NCBI GenBank assembly: GCA_949358305.1
Contig: OX442317.1
Span: 9,118,186 to 9,182,185, forward strand
Length of the DNA stretch: 64,000 nt
Direction: 5' to 3'
DNA from: Strigamia acuminata
Taxonomy: Eukaryota; Arthropoda; Chilopoda; Geophilomorpha; Linotaeniidae
The notes under the pieces are model-generated. The model saw only the letters and a program-made list of their open reading frames with translations. It was not told where the DNA came from and did not search any database. Below, one piece after another: positions 22,151-33,315 of the stretch (positions within the stretch are counted from its first letter, which is position 1; the number at the start of each line of letters is the position of its first letter). A program made the position numbers and the translations under genes.

Positions 22151-22579
22151 TGAATTCAAGAAAAGTAAAAGAAACAATAATAAAAACACACCAAAAGTTT
22201 GATCAATTTTTAAAATAATAATTTTTGTTTATTTAGTGCAATAATTTTCTCGCCAGTCGTTCTAATCTCTGAATTTTCCTCGTCTCCGCCCGTCAACTCG
22301 CAATACAAGAAACTCCCCCCCCCCCTCCCTTGGACCTTCACTGCAGCGCAATTTTATAAAACCAAAATTTAGTTTGGTGTCGAAAGTATATACTCCGGTC
22401 ATTTAATTTCACTCAGTTCGCAATTTGTTTTTGTTAATTATTTTTACTTGAAAAATTTTTTAGAAACGTTTTATATTTTTACTGGAGTTCAGATTCAGCG
22501 ATTACAACGTTTCATCAACACGTCTAATTTTTGTTTACAAGATCTAGCGCAAATGTTTAAGATTTTTTCTAATTTCATT

Positions 22580-22919
22580 TAATACAACTGAGCAGTTAAT
22601 TCCACTTTTCCATTATTAAATTACTAAACTAAATCCAATTCAAACTATTTTAAACGTTAATTTAATCTTCCAATTTTCATCGCCGGTCCTGGTCTCGTAT
22701 TTTCTCATCTTCTTCCTCGTTTTCGTTCAATCTCTCGTCTATTTTCTCGATTTTCCTGGCCTTGTATTTAGCTAAAATTGTCGTAATTTTTACGTCAATT
22801 TTAGCTAGAAACGGGGTAAAAAAATTCTCACTTCAATTGAAGAAACAAAGTTTAATTAACAGAAAATCAAATTAATCAAATTAATCAAATAATCAACAAA
22901 AAACCAAACTAAATCCTAT
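22580..22919. repeat. partial internal duplication between copies B and C
   Basis: Two overlapping partial copies of the 19700-19990 segment: one from 22580 (aatacaactgagcagttaat) to about 22762 and a second from about 22764 (tatttagctaaaattgtcgt) onward. This is the scar of an extra unequal exchange in the array. No gene. Confidence 0.7.
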
Positions 22920-24935
22920 TCAAACTGGCCCTGGTCTCGTTTTTTCTCGTCTACTTTCTCGATTTTCTTGGCCCCGAATTACAGCATCTCGCATTCCGTC
23001 GAGAGCAGTTTGATAAAACAAACATTTCTTCGGCCTATTCCTAAATCGTCGAATTATCCGCCTCTTACACGCATCCCACATTGCAACATCGTTTATATAC
23101 GTAATAAAAAAGTCTCTCACAGCTTCCTTCCTATCGCCATCAAACTTTCTCAACGTTTCCTCTTCCTCTCGAAACAAACCCGTACGGAACAACGCATTCA
23201 GTTTGTACTTTCGAACCTGCATGCGGTTTAACCCGAACCAAGCAAAAATCCGCTCGAGTTTTCAATAGTGCCCGGTCTCGCACATATAATGAATAATATG
23301 CACCATCTGCAAACGACAAATCTTCTGCTTTTCCTTCACGATTTTATTCCCAAAACACCAAGAAAACAATTTGTCCAAACCGCTCTTATTCATTAAATAG
23401 AACGATAATTTCAGATAGCGGTAATCGCCTTCTGCAAGAATCTTCATTTTGAGTTCACGAATTTCTGCCCTAGTGTAACTTTGATGGGCCCATTTCAACA
23501 ATCCATCAAAAAGTTTGTACCTCTTAGCCATTACCAGACGCTCGCCCCAAGTTTCGAGCAAAGCACTTTTAAAGCGAACCCGATCGCTCGGCACCAGCAT
23601 TATCGCAAGAAGCTTCTCGGCGAATTTGAATCCGTGTTTACAGACAGCATGCAGACCAAGTTCCTGCATGTCCACGTTGCCCAACATGGCCATTTTCTGC
23701 GCCTCAGTTGCGTCTTTGAATATCATTCCAATGAGAGAAGCGATTTGTTGTTTATTTTTTCCATATTCGACCATTTTGACCATCAAACGCACTCCGTACT
23801 TGTTGGTGTTAAATATCAACGCTCGAAATTCCCTCTTGGTTCTCTTCCAAACGCTCGTAAACAGCTCGACGTAATCGTAGACGTTTTCCTCGCCTTCTTT
23901 AATGTTGTCAAAGCTTGTGCGGCAAATCTTATCAACGAGAAATATCATTTGGATCACGAATTCGTACCAATAATCATCATTCGCAATGTCGTGCACGAGT
24001 TTTGCCACGTCCAAAAATTTATGCTGGTACGGCCATTCTAAATACATGTTGAGGATTTCCGAATGTTGTCCACCTTGCAAATCGGTGTCTAACAATCTGA
24101 TTTTCTCGTTTTCGTTCATCGAGCCCATCAGGAAGAACATAACATCGCACAAATAATCTTTTGGGATCCATTTCCTTCCATTTTTGAGTTGTCCGTGCGA
24201 AAAAACGATCCAATCGTCTTCCTCTCTCCAGATTATGTCGTTCATCAGCACGACGCCAACAGTGTACGCGTTTTTCGATCGTTCGTGCCGGCTCATTCTG
24301 ATCCAGTAATACTTGGCTGCCGCATAGTTTCCACATTTGGCGGCCATTTTGAAAGCTTGCACGAGCGTCGATTTTATTTTCTTCTCAAATTCGTAATGAT
24401 TATGGCACCACAATTTCACCAGTTCGTGTTCGTCCGCGTTTTGCATAATCGTCATGACGGCGAAGGGTGTGTCGCACATTCGCGCGAACAAACGTTCGGC
24501 GTCGTCTTCCAAACAGTAGAAACACGCCAGTCTGAAGCGCCGAGTAACATCTATTCGTTCGTCTCTGACTAAATGTTGAGCAGCTTTCCTTCGGTCGACC
24601 GTCCCGTTTTTGGCGAAATGAATTTTCGTTAGAAATTGCTCGGTGAATTCAGGATCCAGATTGAAATTTTGTTCGTGATATTTCGCCCAACACAGCACGC
24701 GAAATCCAATCGCCTTCGTCAGCGATTCGATGTAAGGAATGGTGGACAAATCCCGCGAAATATCCGTCATTCGTGCAATTACTCCCGACGTTTGCTCGTC
24801 TACCGCTTTGTTCCATTCCTCTTTTTTGTTTTCACACCTCGGGTTGAACGGAGTAGCAAATATCGCTTCTTTAACTCGTGGAATCGTAATAATTTTATCC
24901 AAAACGAACTCCAAAAAGTCCGATTTCACTGCCAT
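22920..24935 (-). pseudogene. unknown expanded-family copy C with in-frame TGA
   Basis: The reading frame runs from 24935 to a TGA at 23262-23264 (557 residues), then stays open in the same frame to 22920 (another 113 residues), matching copies B, D and E throughout. At this position copy D has TGG (Trp, in EHYWKLERIF) and copy C has TGA, so one base change breaks an otherwise intact gene of about 671 codons. Nothing else in the copy looks decayed: N-terminal block, AFKMAAKCGNYAAAKYYW and EWPYQHKFLDVAKLV are all present. It may be a young pseudogene, a gene making a 557-residue product, a readthrough case or a base error; I mark it as broken without deciding. Confidence 0.75.
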
Positions 24936-25110
24936 GATTGATGTTGTGCAGCAAACGAACAGTTTGGTTTTGGGAGAGTAATTATCAATGATTGGCTGTG
25001 CTCGTTATTTCCGGTGACGACATCTTCATATTAAACAAGAGAGACGTTCTAAATTTGAATCGTAAAATTGCGATTTATTTTTCTCGTATTTAAACACTCG
25101 AGGTGCATTT

Positions 25111-25794
25111 TATTGAACAATTGAATCCAAGAAAAGAAAAAGAAACCAAAATAAAAACCCACCAAAAGTTTGATTAATTTTTAAAATAATAATTTTTGTT
25201 TATTTAGTGCAATAATTTTCTCGCCAGTCGTAATTATCTTTTTATTTTTACTCGTTTCAGCCCGTCAACTCGCAATACAAGAAACTTCTCCTCCTCTTGA
25301 AGCTTCACTGCAGCGCAATATCGCAAAACAAAAAGGATTCAGTATTAAAGAAATGGAGAAATAATTACTCCGGTCATTGAATTTCTTAGTTTTCGCAATT
25401 TTAATTGTAAGTTTTTAATTTTAATTGTAAGTTTTTAATTTTAATTTTTTTTACAATGAAAAAAAAAAGTTAGAATAGCCGAGATTGTGATATTTCGCCC
25501 AACGTAGCATTCTTGATTCAATTTCTTAAGTTGTAGATTCTGCTACAATTCAATTGAGTCGTAGAACAAGATGAAACAAAAATAATTGCACGAAGAACGC
25601 ATAATTTGGATCAAATAACACGAGAATTTTAGTTAAAAAACAGAAGAAATCCTCACTCCAATTGCAATAACAAAGTTTAATTAACAAGAAAGCAAATCAA
25701 ATAATCAGAAGACAAAAATAATCAAAATTATATGTTACGATAACAACAAACAAATACATTTTACATTGCACTAAACCAAATCCAAATCAGACTA
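25111..25794. other. spacer between tandem units C and D
   Basis: Non-coding, largely alignable with 28146-28833 (shared words include tatttcgcccaacgtagcat and gaattttagttaaaaaaca-like runs). This shows the D and E units have a common spacer. No gene. Confidence 0.5.
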
Positions 25795-27960
25795 CTATTT
25801 TCTTAGCCGTTTGCTCTTCCTTATCGCTGGTACTGTTCCTCTTTTTTCGAATCTACTTCCTTTATCTTTCCTAATTTCCCGATTGTGTTTGACTTTCTTT
25901 TTAACATCTTTTCTTATTCCGTCAAGAGCAGTTTGATAAAACAAACATTTCCTCGGGCTCCCCCTGAATCGTCTAATTATCCGTTTCTTACACGCAGCCC
26001 ACATTGGAATATCGTCTATATACATTAATAAAAAGCATTGCACAGCTTCATCCTTATCGCCATCAAACATTATCAACGTTTCCAGACTTATAGCATCAAG
26101 TTCGTCTCGAAACAAACCCGTACGGAACAACGCATTCAGTTTGTACTTTCGAACCTGCGTGCGGTTTAACCCGAACCAAGCAAAAATCCGCTCGAGTTTC
26201 CAATAGTGCTCGGTCTCGCACATGTAATGAATAATATGCACCAGCTGCAAACGACAAATCTTTTCCTTTTCCTTCACGATTCTATTTCCAAAACACCAAG
26301 AAAACAATTTGTCCAAACCGCTCTCATTCATTGAACCGAACAATAATTTAAGATACCGGTAATCGTCTTTTGCAAGAATCTTCATTTTGTGTTCACGAAT
26401 TTGTGCCCTAGTGTAACTTTGATGGGCCCATTTCAACAATCCATCAAAAAGTTTGTACCTCCTAGCGATTACCAGACAGTCGCCCCAAGTTTCGAGCAAA
26501 GCACTTTTAAAGAGAACCCGATCGCTCGGCACCAGCATTATCGCGAAAAGCTTCTCGGCGAATTTGAATCCGTGTTTACGGACAGCATGCAGACCAAGTT
26601 TCCGCATTTCCCAGTTGTTAAACATGGCCATTTTCTGCGCCTCGGTCGCGTCTTTGAATATCAGTCCAATTAGAGAAGCGATTTGTTCTTTATTTTTTCC
26701 ATATTCGACCAGTTGTACCATCAAACGCACTCTGTACTTCTCGGCGTCAAATATCAACGCTCGAAATTCCCTCTCGGTTCTCTTCCAAACGCTCGTAAAC
26801 AGCTCGACGTATTCGTAGACGTTTTCCTCGCCTTCTTTGATGTTGCCAGAATTCGTGCAGCAAATCTTATCAACGAGAAACGTCATTTGGAGCGCGAATT
26901 CGTACTGATCATTCGCAATGTCGCGCACGAGTTTTGCCACGTCCAAAAAGTGACGCTGGTACGGCCATTCTAAACACATGTTGAGGATTTTCGAATGTTG
27001 CCCACCTTGCACACCTTGTAAATCGGCGGCTAACAATCTCATTTTCTCGTTTCTGCTCATCGCGGTTAGCAGGAAGAACAAAACGTCGCACAAATCATCT
27101 TTCGGGATCCATTTCCTTCCATTTTTGAGTTGGGCGTGCGAAAAAACGATCCAATCGTCCTCGTCTCTCAATATTATATCTTTCATCAGCGCGACGCCAA
27201 CAGTGTACGCGTTTCTCGATTGTTCCTGTGGGCTCATTTTGGACCAGTAATACTTGGCTGCCGCATAGTTTCCACATTCGGCGGCCATTTTGAAGGCTTG
27301 CACGAGCGTCGATTTTATTTTCCCCTCAAATTCGTAATGATTATGGCACCACAGTTTCACCAGTTCGTGTTCGTCCGCGTTTTGCATAATCTCCACGACG
27401 GCAAAGGGTGTCTCGCACACTCGCTTCAACAAACGTTCGGCGTCGTCTTCCAAACAGTAGAAACACGCCAGTCTGAAGCGCCGAGTAACATCTATTTCTT
27501 CGTCTCCGATTAAATGTTGAGCAGCTTTCCTTCGGTCGACCGTTCCGTTTTTGGCGAAATGAATTTTTGTTAGAAATTCCTCGGTGAATTCAGGATCCAG
27601 ACCGAAATTCTCTTCGTGATATTTCGCCCAACACAGCACACGGAATCCAATCGCCTTCGTCAGCGATTCGATGTAAGGAATGGTGGACAAATCCCTCGAA
27701 ATATCCGTCATCGTTGCAATTACGACCGACGTTTGCTCGTCTACCGCTTTGTTCCATTTCTGTTTGTTGTTTATATACGAGAACTTCAGGCCGAGCGGGA
27801 TAGTAAATAACGGTTGTTTAATACATTCCAGTCTGTTGTTAATGTTTTTACACTTCGGGTTAAACGGGGTGGTAAATATCGCTTCTTTAACTCGTGGATT
27901 CGTAATAATTTTATCCAAAACGAACTCTACGAACTCCAATAAGTCCGACTTCACTGCCAT
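25795..27960 (-). CDS. unknown expanded-family protein, tandem copy D
   Basis: Single-exon gene for 721 residues, the longest copy in the array; function unknown. It has all shared blocks: YIESLTKAIGFRVLCWAKY, DRRKAAQHLIGDEEIDVTRR, RLACFYCLEDDAERL, AFKMAAECGNYAAAKYYW, NMCLEWPYQRHFLDVAKLV, then repeated helical motifs (LFDGLLKWAHQSYTRAQIRE, LDKLFSWCFG, KLERIFAWFGLNRTQVRKYK). Near residue 35 it carries about 22 extra residues (CIKQPLFTIPLGLKFSYINN) that look like a local duplication of the FTTPFNPKCKN segment beside them. The C-terminal tail is strongly basic and ends KSKRLRK, a likely nuclear localisation signal. No signal peptide or membrane helix. An intracellular, possibly nuclear, helical-solenoid protein is my inference. 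Confidence 0.88.
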   Translation of the reverse strand: MAVKSDLLEFVEFVLDKIITNPRVKEAIFTTPFNPKCKNINNRLECIKQPLFTIPLGLKFSYINNKQKWNKAVDEQTSVVIATMTDISRDLSTIPYIESLTKAIGFRVLCWAKYHEENFGLDPEFTEEFLTKIHFAKNGTVDRRKAAQHLIGDEEIDVTRRFRLACFYCLEDDAERLLKRVCETPFAVVEIMQNADEHELVKLWCHNHYEFEGKIKSTLVQAFKMAAECGNYAAAKYYWSKMSPQEQSRNAYTVGVALMKDIILRDEDDWIVFSHAQLKNGRKWIPKDDLCDVLFFLLTAMSRNEKMRLLAADLQGVQGGQHSKILNMCLEWPYQRHFLDVAKLVRDIANDQYEFALQMTFLVDKICCTNSGNIKEGEENVYEYVELFTSVWKRTEREFRALIFDAEKYRVRLMVQLVEYGKNKEQIASLIGLIFKDATEAQKMAMFNNWEMRKLGLHAVRKHGFKFAEKLFAIMLVPSDRVLFKSALLETWGDCLVIARRYKLFDGLLKWAHQSYTRAQIREHKMKILAKDDYRYLKLLFGSMNESGLDKLFSWCFGNRIVKEKEKICRLQLVHIIHYMCETEHYWKLERIFAWFGLNRTQVRKYKLNALFRTGLFRDELDAISLETLIMFDGDKDEAVQCFLLMYIDDIPMWAACKKRIIRRFRGSPRKCLFYQTALDGIRKDVKKKVKHNREIRKDKGSRFEKRGTVPAIRKSKRLRK

Positions 27961-28145
27961 GATTGATCTTGTGCAGCAAACGAACGGTTTGGTTTTGAGA
28001 GAGTAATTATCAATGATTGGCTGTACTCGTTATTTCCGGTGACGACATCTTCACGTAAAACAAGAGAGACCTTTTAAATTTGCATCGTAAAATCGTCATT
28101 TATTTTTCCCGTATTTAAATTACACTCAAGGTGCATTTTATTGAA

Positions 28146-28833
28146 AATATGAATCCAGAAAAAGAAAAAGAAACCAAAATAAAAACACACCACAAGTTTG
28201 ATCAATTTTTAAAATAATAATTTTTGTTTATTCAGTGCAATAATTTTCTCGCCAGTCGTTCTAATCTCTGATTTTTACTCGTCTCCGCCCGTCAACTCGC
28301 AATACAAGAAACTCCCCCCTCCTCCTCCTTTGGAGCTTTACTGCAGCGCAATTTTGCAAAACCAAAATTTAGTTTGGTGTAAAAAGCATTCCAATTACAG
28401 AATTAAAGAAATGGATAAATAATTGCTATGGTCATTGATTTTCAGAGTTTTCGCAATTTTAAATTTAATTTTTTAATTTTAAAAATAGTTAGAAACGTTA
28501 GAAACCTAGAATATCCGAAGTTGTGATATTTCGCCCAACGTAGCATTCTTGATTCAATTACTTGAGTTGTAGATTTTGCTACAATTCAATTGACTCGTAG
28601 AACAAGGTAAAACCAAAATAATTGCACCGACAAGTGAGAACGCATAATTTGGATCAAATTCCACGAGAATTTTAACTAAAAAACGGAAGAAATTCTCACT
28701 CCAATTGCAATAACAAAGTTTAATTAACGAGAAAGAAAATCAAATAATCAGAAAGAAATAATCAAAATTATGTGTTATTAAAACAGTACCAAAACAACAA
28801 AAATACATTTTACATTTCCAAATCCAAATCAGA
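28146..28833. other. spacer between tandem units D and E
   Basis: Non-coding AT-rich DNA alignable with 25111-25794. No gene or structured element seen beyond the unit repeat. Confidence 0.5.
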
Positions 28834-30900
28834 CTACCATTTTCTTAGTCGTTTGCTCTTCCATATCGATGGTAGTGTTCCTCTTTTTTCGAATCTAACT
28901 TTCCTCATTGCTAGTTTGTCTTTGACTTTCTTTTTAACATCTTTCTTTATTCCGCTGAGAGCAGTTTTATAAAACGAACAATCTGTCGGGCTCCCCTTAA
29001 ATTGTTTACTTATCCGTTTCTTACACGCACGCAACATTGGAATATTGTCTATATACATTAATAAAAAGTCTTGCACAGCTTCAACCTTAACGCCATTAAA
29101 CATTATCAACGTTTCCTCAGGTATTTTATCAAGTTTCTCTTCAAACAAACTCGTTTCGAACAACGCCGCCATTTTATACTCTCGAACCTCCTTCCGCTTT
29201 AACCCGAACCAAGCAAAAACCCGCCCGAGTCTATCACTACGATCACCACTAGAGAACATGTCGTAAATAATCTTCACTATATGATCACGACAGATTTTCC
29301 CTTTCATTTCATCTTTCTCAAATTTACTCACATTTCCGATACACCAAGAAAACAATTCGTCCCAACCGCTCGTATTCATTAAAGAGAACGAATCTCTGAG
29401 ATAGCTGTAATCATTGTCCGCAAAAAATTTCATTTTGTATTTACACATTTCCGCCGTCGTGCAATTACGGGCCCATTTCAACAATAGATCAAACTGTTTG
29501 TACTTCTTAGCTATTATCAGACGCTCGCCCCAAGTTTCGAGCAAAGCATTTTTCAAGATGACCTGATCGCTCGGCAGTAGCATTATCGCGAGAAGCTTCT
29601 CGGCGAATTTTACTCCGTGTTTACGGACAGCATACACGCCAAGTTTCCGCATTTCCTCGGCGTTTGAAATGGCCATTTTCTGCGCCTCAGTCGCCTTTTT
29701 GAATATCATTCGAATGAGCGAAGCGATTTGTCCTTTATTCTTTCCACGTTTGACCAGTTTGACCATGAAATCGAGTCCGTAGTTCTCGGGGTCAAACATC
29801 AACGCTCGAAATTTCCTCTTGGCTCCCTTCCAGACGGTTCTAAACAACTCGACGTAATCGTAGACGTTTTCCTCGCCTTGTTTGATGTTCTCAACGTCCG
29901 AGCAGCAAATCTTATTTCCGAGAAACGTCATTTGGAACGCGAATTCGTACTTATCATCCGCAATGTCGCGCACGCGTTTTGCCACGTCCAAAAAGTGACG
30001 CTGGTACGGCCATTCTAAACACATGTTGAGGATTTTCGAATGTTGGCCTCGCAGATCGGTTTCTAACAATTTTTTTTTCTTGTTTTCGTTCATCGAGTGC
30101 ATCAGGAAGAACATAACATCGCACAAATAATCGTTTGGGATCCATTTCCTTCCATTTTCGAGTTGGGCGGGCGAAAAAACAACCCAATCGTCCTTTTCTC
30201 TCAAGGTTATGTCTTTCATCAGCGCGACGCCAATAGTGTACGTCTTTCTCAATCGTTCCTCCGAGCTCATTTTGGACCAGTAATACTCGGCTGCCGCACA
30301 GTTTCCACATTCGGCGGCCGTTTTGAAGGCGTGCACGAGCGTCGTTTTTTTCTTCCCCTCAAATTCGTAATGATTATGGCACCACAGTTTCACCAGTTCG
30401 TGTTCGTCCGCGTTTTGCACAATATTCACGACAGCAATGGGTGTCTCGCGCAACAAACGTTCAGCGTCGTCTTCCAAACAGTAGAAACACGCCAGTCTGA
30501 AGCGCTGAGTAACATCTATTTCTTCGTCTCCGATTAAATGTTGAGCAGCTTCCCTTCGGTCGACCGTTCCGTTTTCGGCGAAATGAATTTTCGTTAGAAA
30601 TTCCTCCGTTAATTCAGGATCCAGACCGAAATTCTCTTCGTGATATTTCGCCCAACACAGCACGCGAAATCCAATCGCCTTCGTGAGCGATTCGATGTAA
30701 GAAATGGTGGATAAATCCTTCGGAATATTCGTCATCGTTGCAATTACGACCGACGTTTGCTCGTCTACCGCTTTGTTCCATTCTTGTTTGTTGTATTTAC
30801 ACCTCGGGTTGAACGGGGTAGTAAATATCGCTTCTTTAACTTCTGGATTCGTAATAATTTTATCCAAAACTAACCCCAAAAAGTCCGATTTCTCCGCCAT
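28834..30900 (-). CDS. unknown expanded-family protein, tandem copy E
   Basis: Single-exon gene for 688 residues, the most diverged of the four tandem copies (starts MAEKSDFLGLVLDKIIT). It keeps the family blocks: YIESLTKAIGFRVLCWAKY, RREAAQHLIGDEEIDVTQR, RLACFYCLEDDAERL, AFKTAAECGNCAAAEYYW, NMCLEWPYQRHFLDVAKRV, and the later helical motifs (LLLKWARNC, WDELFSWCIGN, RLGRVFAWFGLKRKEVREYK). The basic C-terminus ends KSKRLRKW as in D. Function not recognised; no membrane or secretion signal. Many changes between E and D are charge-altering substitutions rather than decay, and the full frame is open, so it is probably still a working gene. Confidence 0.87.
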   Translation of the reverse strand: MAEKSDFLGLVLDKIITNPEVKEAIFTTPFNPRCKYNKQEWNKAVDEQTSVVIATMTNIPKDLSTISYIESLTKAIGFRVLCWAKYHEENFGLDPELTEEFLTKIHFAENGTVDRREAAQHLIGDEEIDVTQRFRLACFYCLEDDAERLLRETPIAVVNIVQNADEHELVKLWCHNHYEFEGKKKTTLVHAFKTAAECGNCAAAEYYWSKMSSEERLRKTYTIGVALMKDITLREKDDWVVFSPAQLENGRKWIPNDYLCDVMFFLMHSMNENKKKKLLETDLRGQHSKILNMCLEWPYQRHFLDVAKRVRDIADDKYEFAFQMTFLGNKICCSDVENIKQGEENVYDYVELFRTVWKGAKRKFRALMFDPENYGLDFMVKLVKRGKNKGQIASLIRMIFKKATEAQKMAISNAEEMRKLGVYAVRKHGVKFAEKLLAIMLLPSDQVILKNALLETWGERLIIAKKYKQFDLLLKWARNCTTAEMCKYKMKFFADNDYSYLRDSFSLMNTSGWDELFSWCIGNVSKFEKDEMKGKICRDHIVKIIYDMFSSGDRSDRLGRVFAWFGLKRKEVREYKMAALFETSLFEEKLDKIPEETLIMFNGVKVEAVQDFLLMYIDNIPMLRACKKRISKQFKGSPTDCSFYKTALSGIKKDVKKKVKDKLAMRKVRFEKRGTLPSIWKSKRLRKW

Positions 30901-31123
30901 AATTGATCTTGTGCAGCAAGACTTGATTCAAAGAGAATAATCATCAATGATTGGTTGTGCATGTCGTTTCCTGTGACGAAATCTTCATGCAAAACAAAAT
31001 ACTTGCTTTAAATTTGCATAAACTTCGCTTATTACATATTTTAACGTTGAAATAAAAAAAATTAAAAACGTACTCACACATTTTTCGTCACAAATAAATT
31101 TAATATTTCCAAATAAATTTCAT

Positions 31124-31534
31124 TTACAAATTATTTTTCCCGAACTTGCGCGCCAATCTACGCAGTAAAGCGAAACACTCCATCGCCCTTGCAAGCCCAT
31201 CAGCATCGGTGTAAACACGACCTTGTGAATTCTTATCGGCGGTTCCCAAGAAAGCATCCATTCCAACCATCAGTAATGTCGACGCCAATGTCCCCGTCGT
31301 GTCGATCTTCAACATTTCAGCTTTTCGCAAATGTTCTTCAAAGTTTTCCAAAGCTTTTCCCGGATTGTCACGTACCAAGCGAACGAACGGTAAAAGACAA
31401 ACTCGCACGGCCGACACCACCTCGTCTTCCGATTCGAAACTGGAAATTCGCTTCTGTTCGTCCGGCAACTCGTGGTCACTTCGAGCCGACCCCAGTATTA
31501 AAATCACGAATAAAAAATAAATCCTGGAGCACAT
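31124..31534 (-). CDS. small secreted helical protein 1
   Basis: Encodes 136 residues from the ATG at 31534, chosen because it starts the signal peptide MCSRIYFLFVILILGSARS; the frame is open a further 24 codons upstream without a signal-like start. The mature part is rich in charged helices and has two cysteines (in VRVCLLPF and MECFALL) that could form one disulphide. It resembles the protein at 32795-33139 in spacing of VRVC..VR...P.KALENF...L..A. No known family recognised. It begins a run of four small secreted proteins on the minus strand, suggesting a locally duplicated secretory set. Confidence 0.7.
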   Translation of the reverse strand: MCSRIYFLFVILILGSARSDHELPDEQKRISSFESEDEVVSAVRVCLLPFVRLVRDNPGKALENFEEHLRKAEMLKIDTTGTLASTLLMVGMDAFLGTADKNSQGRVYTDADGLARAMECFALLRRLARKFGKNNL

Positions 31535-31798
31535 TTTCACGTTGTGGACGGCACAGCCACCAACATACAAATAAAAACGAATTAAAAGAGAAAGAAACAG
31601 CTGCAAATCGCATTTTCCTCAAATGATATCATCGATGTCATCACTCGAGGAAGAAACGGAACAAAAGTCGAAAAACTCGACCTGAAATTCAAATTCTACA
31701 AAATCGTGCTTGAAATTTTACTTTAATTTGGGATAAATATTTTTTTTTTACAGATAAAACATAAATAGATTGAAATAAAACATTAAATCGATTCAATT

Positions 31799-32194
31799 TT
31801 ACATCCTGTGCAACATTCGTTTCACAACGTCGTTTTGCGCAGTTTCCTCGACCGGTTTTTCGTCCAATTTACTGAACGCATCTTTGGCGCAGTTGGCGAA
31901 CTCGGGACTGGCCAGAACTTGAACGATCTTCAAATAACCGCCAAAGACGTCCAAAAGTTGTACTTCACGCGACAGCTTGTGGTTGTTTCGGTTCAGCTGC
32001 ACGAGGTTGGTGATTTGAGTGATTATCGCTTGAATATCCAAAGTTTGGATAAAGCTGACAATGGCTTCGATGCCGGGCAGTTTGAATCCTCCTCCGCCGC
32101 CGGTCGGCGAAGACGTGGTGGCGGCTACTTCTGCTTCTTCGGCTCCGTGGAGCGGCACTGCGACGAGCACTACGAGAAAAGCGAGCTTGAGCAT
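31799..32194 (-). CDS. small secreted helical protein 2
   Basis: Encodes 131 residues with a signal peptide (MLKLAFLVVLVAVPLHG), a low-complexity linker (TTSSPTGGGGG), and amphipathic helices (IEAIVSFIQTLDIQAIITQI, EVQLLDVFGGYLKIVQVL) with one cysteine (FANCAKDAF). A tataagg TATA-like box lies on the minus strand about 55 bp upstream (near 32246-32252), so this is probably a highly expressed simple gene without introns. Family not recognised. Confidence 0.7.
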   Translation of the reverse strand: MLKLAFLVVLVAVPLHGAEEAEVAATTSSPTGGGGGFKLPGIEAIVSFIQTLDIQAIITQITNLVQLNRNNHKLSREVQLLDVFGGYLKIVQVLASPEFANCAKDAFSKLDEKPVEETAQNDVVKRMLHRM

Positions 32195-32794
32195 GATGCT
32201 GGTTTTAGGCTGTGATGTGTGTGATTTGTCGCAACCGCGCGCGCCTTATATGAAGAAATTGCCGCGACTGCTCGGTCGATGGCCTCGGTTTATGTCGCTT
32301 TTTACCCCATCTTTGTAATTATTGTTTTCGTGTTCGTTTCATTGAAATTGGAATACTGCAAATGACGGAAGTTGTGATTTATTTTTGATTTTATTCCTCT
32401 GAAATTATTAACAAAAGAAAGATCGAACAAAAGGTCACAAACACTTGCGTTGGTGGCACCCACACTCTTTCATTTGTATTTTTTTAAATAATAAATAAGG
32501 TAAATAAGGATTGAATGACAAAAAAGTGAGAATTTGTTTTATTTGATTTTTTTGAATTTGAAATTTTGTTTAGCTGCCCATCAGCTTTCCTGCACAGCTT
32601 AAGCTTTGCTTTTCAATGGCGGCGGCGCAAATTTACTAAAAAATAATTGATTTTTATTGCAATTTTTTTCATTTTTCGGCTAATAAAGTTTCAGAAACGC
32701 GTGCAAAAAATGTTCAGACCAAATAATGCTTGTACCAAACTTTATTTACTCGTATAAAAATACATTGATGTTCACTAAACACAAAAACTCGGAA

Positions 32795-33139
32795 TCAATC
32801 AATAGCCTGTCCAAAAAAGTCCACTTTTCCACTCTGTTGCGCAGGAGTTGACGCCAACGACTTGTAGTACAACTTGAGTAAATACGGACTTCCACATCGC
32901 GAAACATCTACCGCAAATTTCCCAAGCAGACCAACCAAATATTCGGGAAAATTCAAATCAAATTTTGCCCTTTCCAATCGAAAAATCAGTGGAAAGAGCT
33001 CTGCAGCGCGACTTGGAGACTCTCTTCTGACCACACTCCACACACATTTGATCGCATCCTTCGTCGTGTCGAAAATGCTCTGTTCACCGCCAACTTCGCA
33101 CTTAACGATGCAAAACAACAACATCAAAGCTCGAAACAT
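32795..33139 (-). CDS. small secreted helical protein 3
   Basis: Encodes 114 residues. Signal peptide MFRALMLLFCIVKCEVG, then a helical mature part with two cysteines (AIKCVWSVVRRE and VSRCGSPYL). It shares the C-x(4)-VR-x(3)-P/S-x(3)-A-E-x-F style start with protein 1, so the two may be old paralogues. Function not recognised. Confidence 0.65.
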   Translation of the reverse strand: MFRALMLLFCIVKCEVGGEQSIFDTTKDAIKCVWSVVRRESPSRAAELFPLIFRLERAKFDLNFPEYLVGLLGKFAVDVSRCGSPYLLKLYYKSLASTPAQQSGKVDFFGQAID

Positions 33140-33315
33140 TTTCTATAATTGTGATGAAATTGAGTTTTCTTGTTATCGTGCCAACACCCACACAATCCAA
33201 TCCACGCCTTTGTGTTTGAAGCCTTTGAAAGGTGAAAATATTGCACATGTGCGACCATTTGCATTTTTGTTTCCTACTCGATTAGAATATTTTATTCTGT
33301 CAATCATTTACAATG

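Larger units (their letters stand above)
19700..31020. repeat. tandem segmental duplication, four units of about 3 kb
   Basis: Gene starts at 21964, 24935, 27960 and 30900 are spaced 2971, 3025 and 2940 bp. Each unit carries one family gene, a conserved upstream block, and conserved spacer DNA such as tgcaataattttctcgccag and cccgtcaactcgcaatacaa (22240-22320, 25210-25290, 28235-28315). Units C and D share spacer not found beside B, and E is the most diverged, consistent with stepwise unequal crossing-over. All genes are on the minus strand. Confidence 0.9.
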
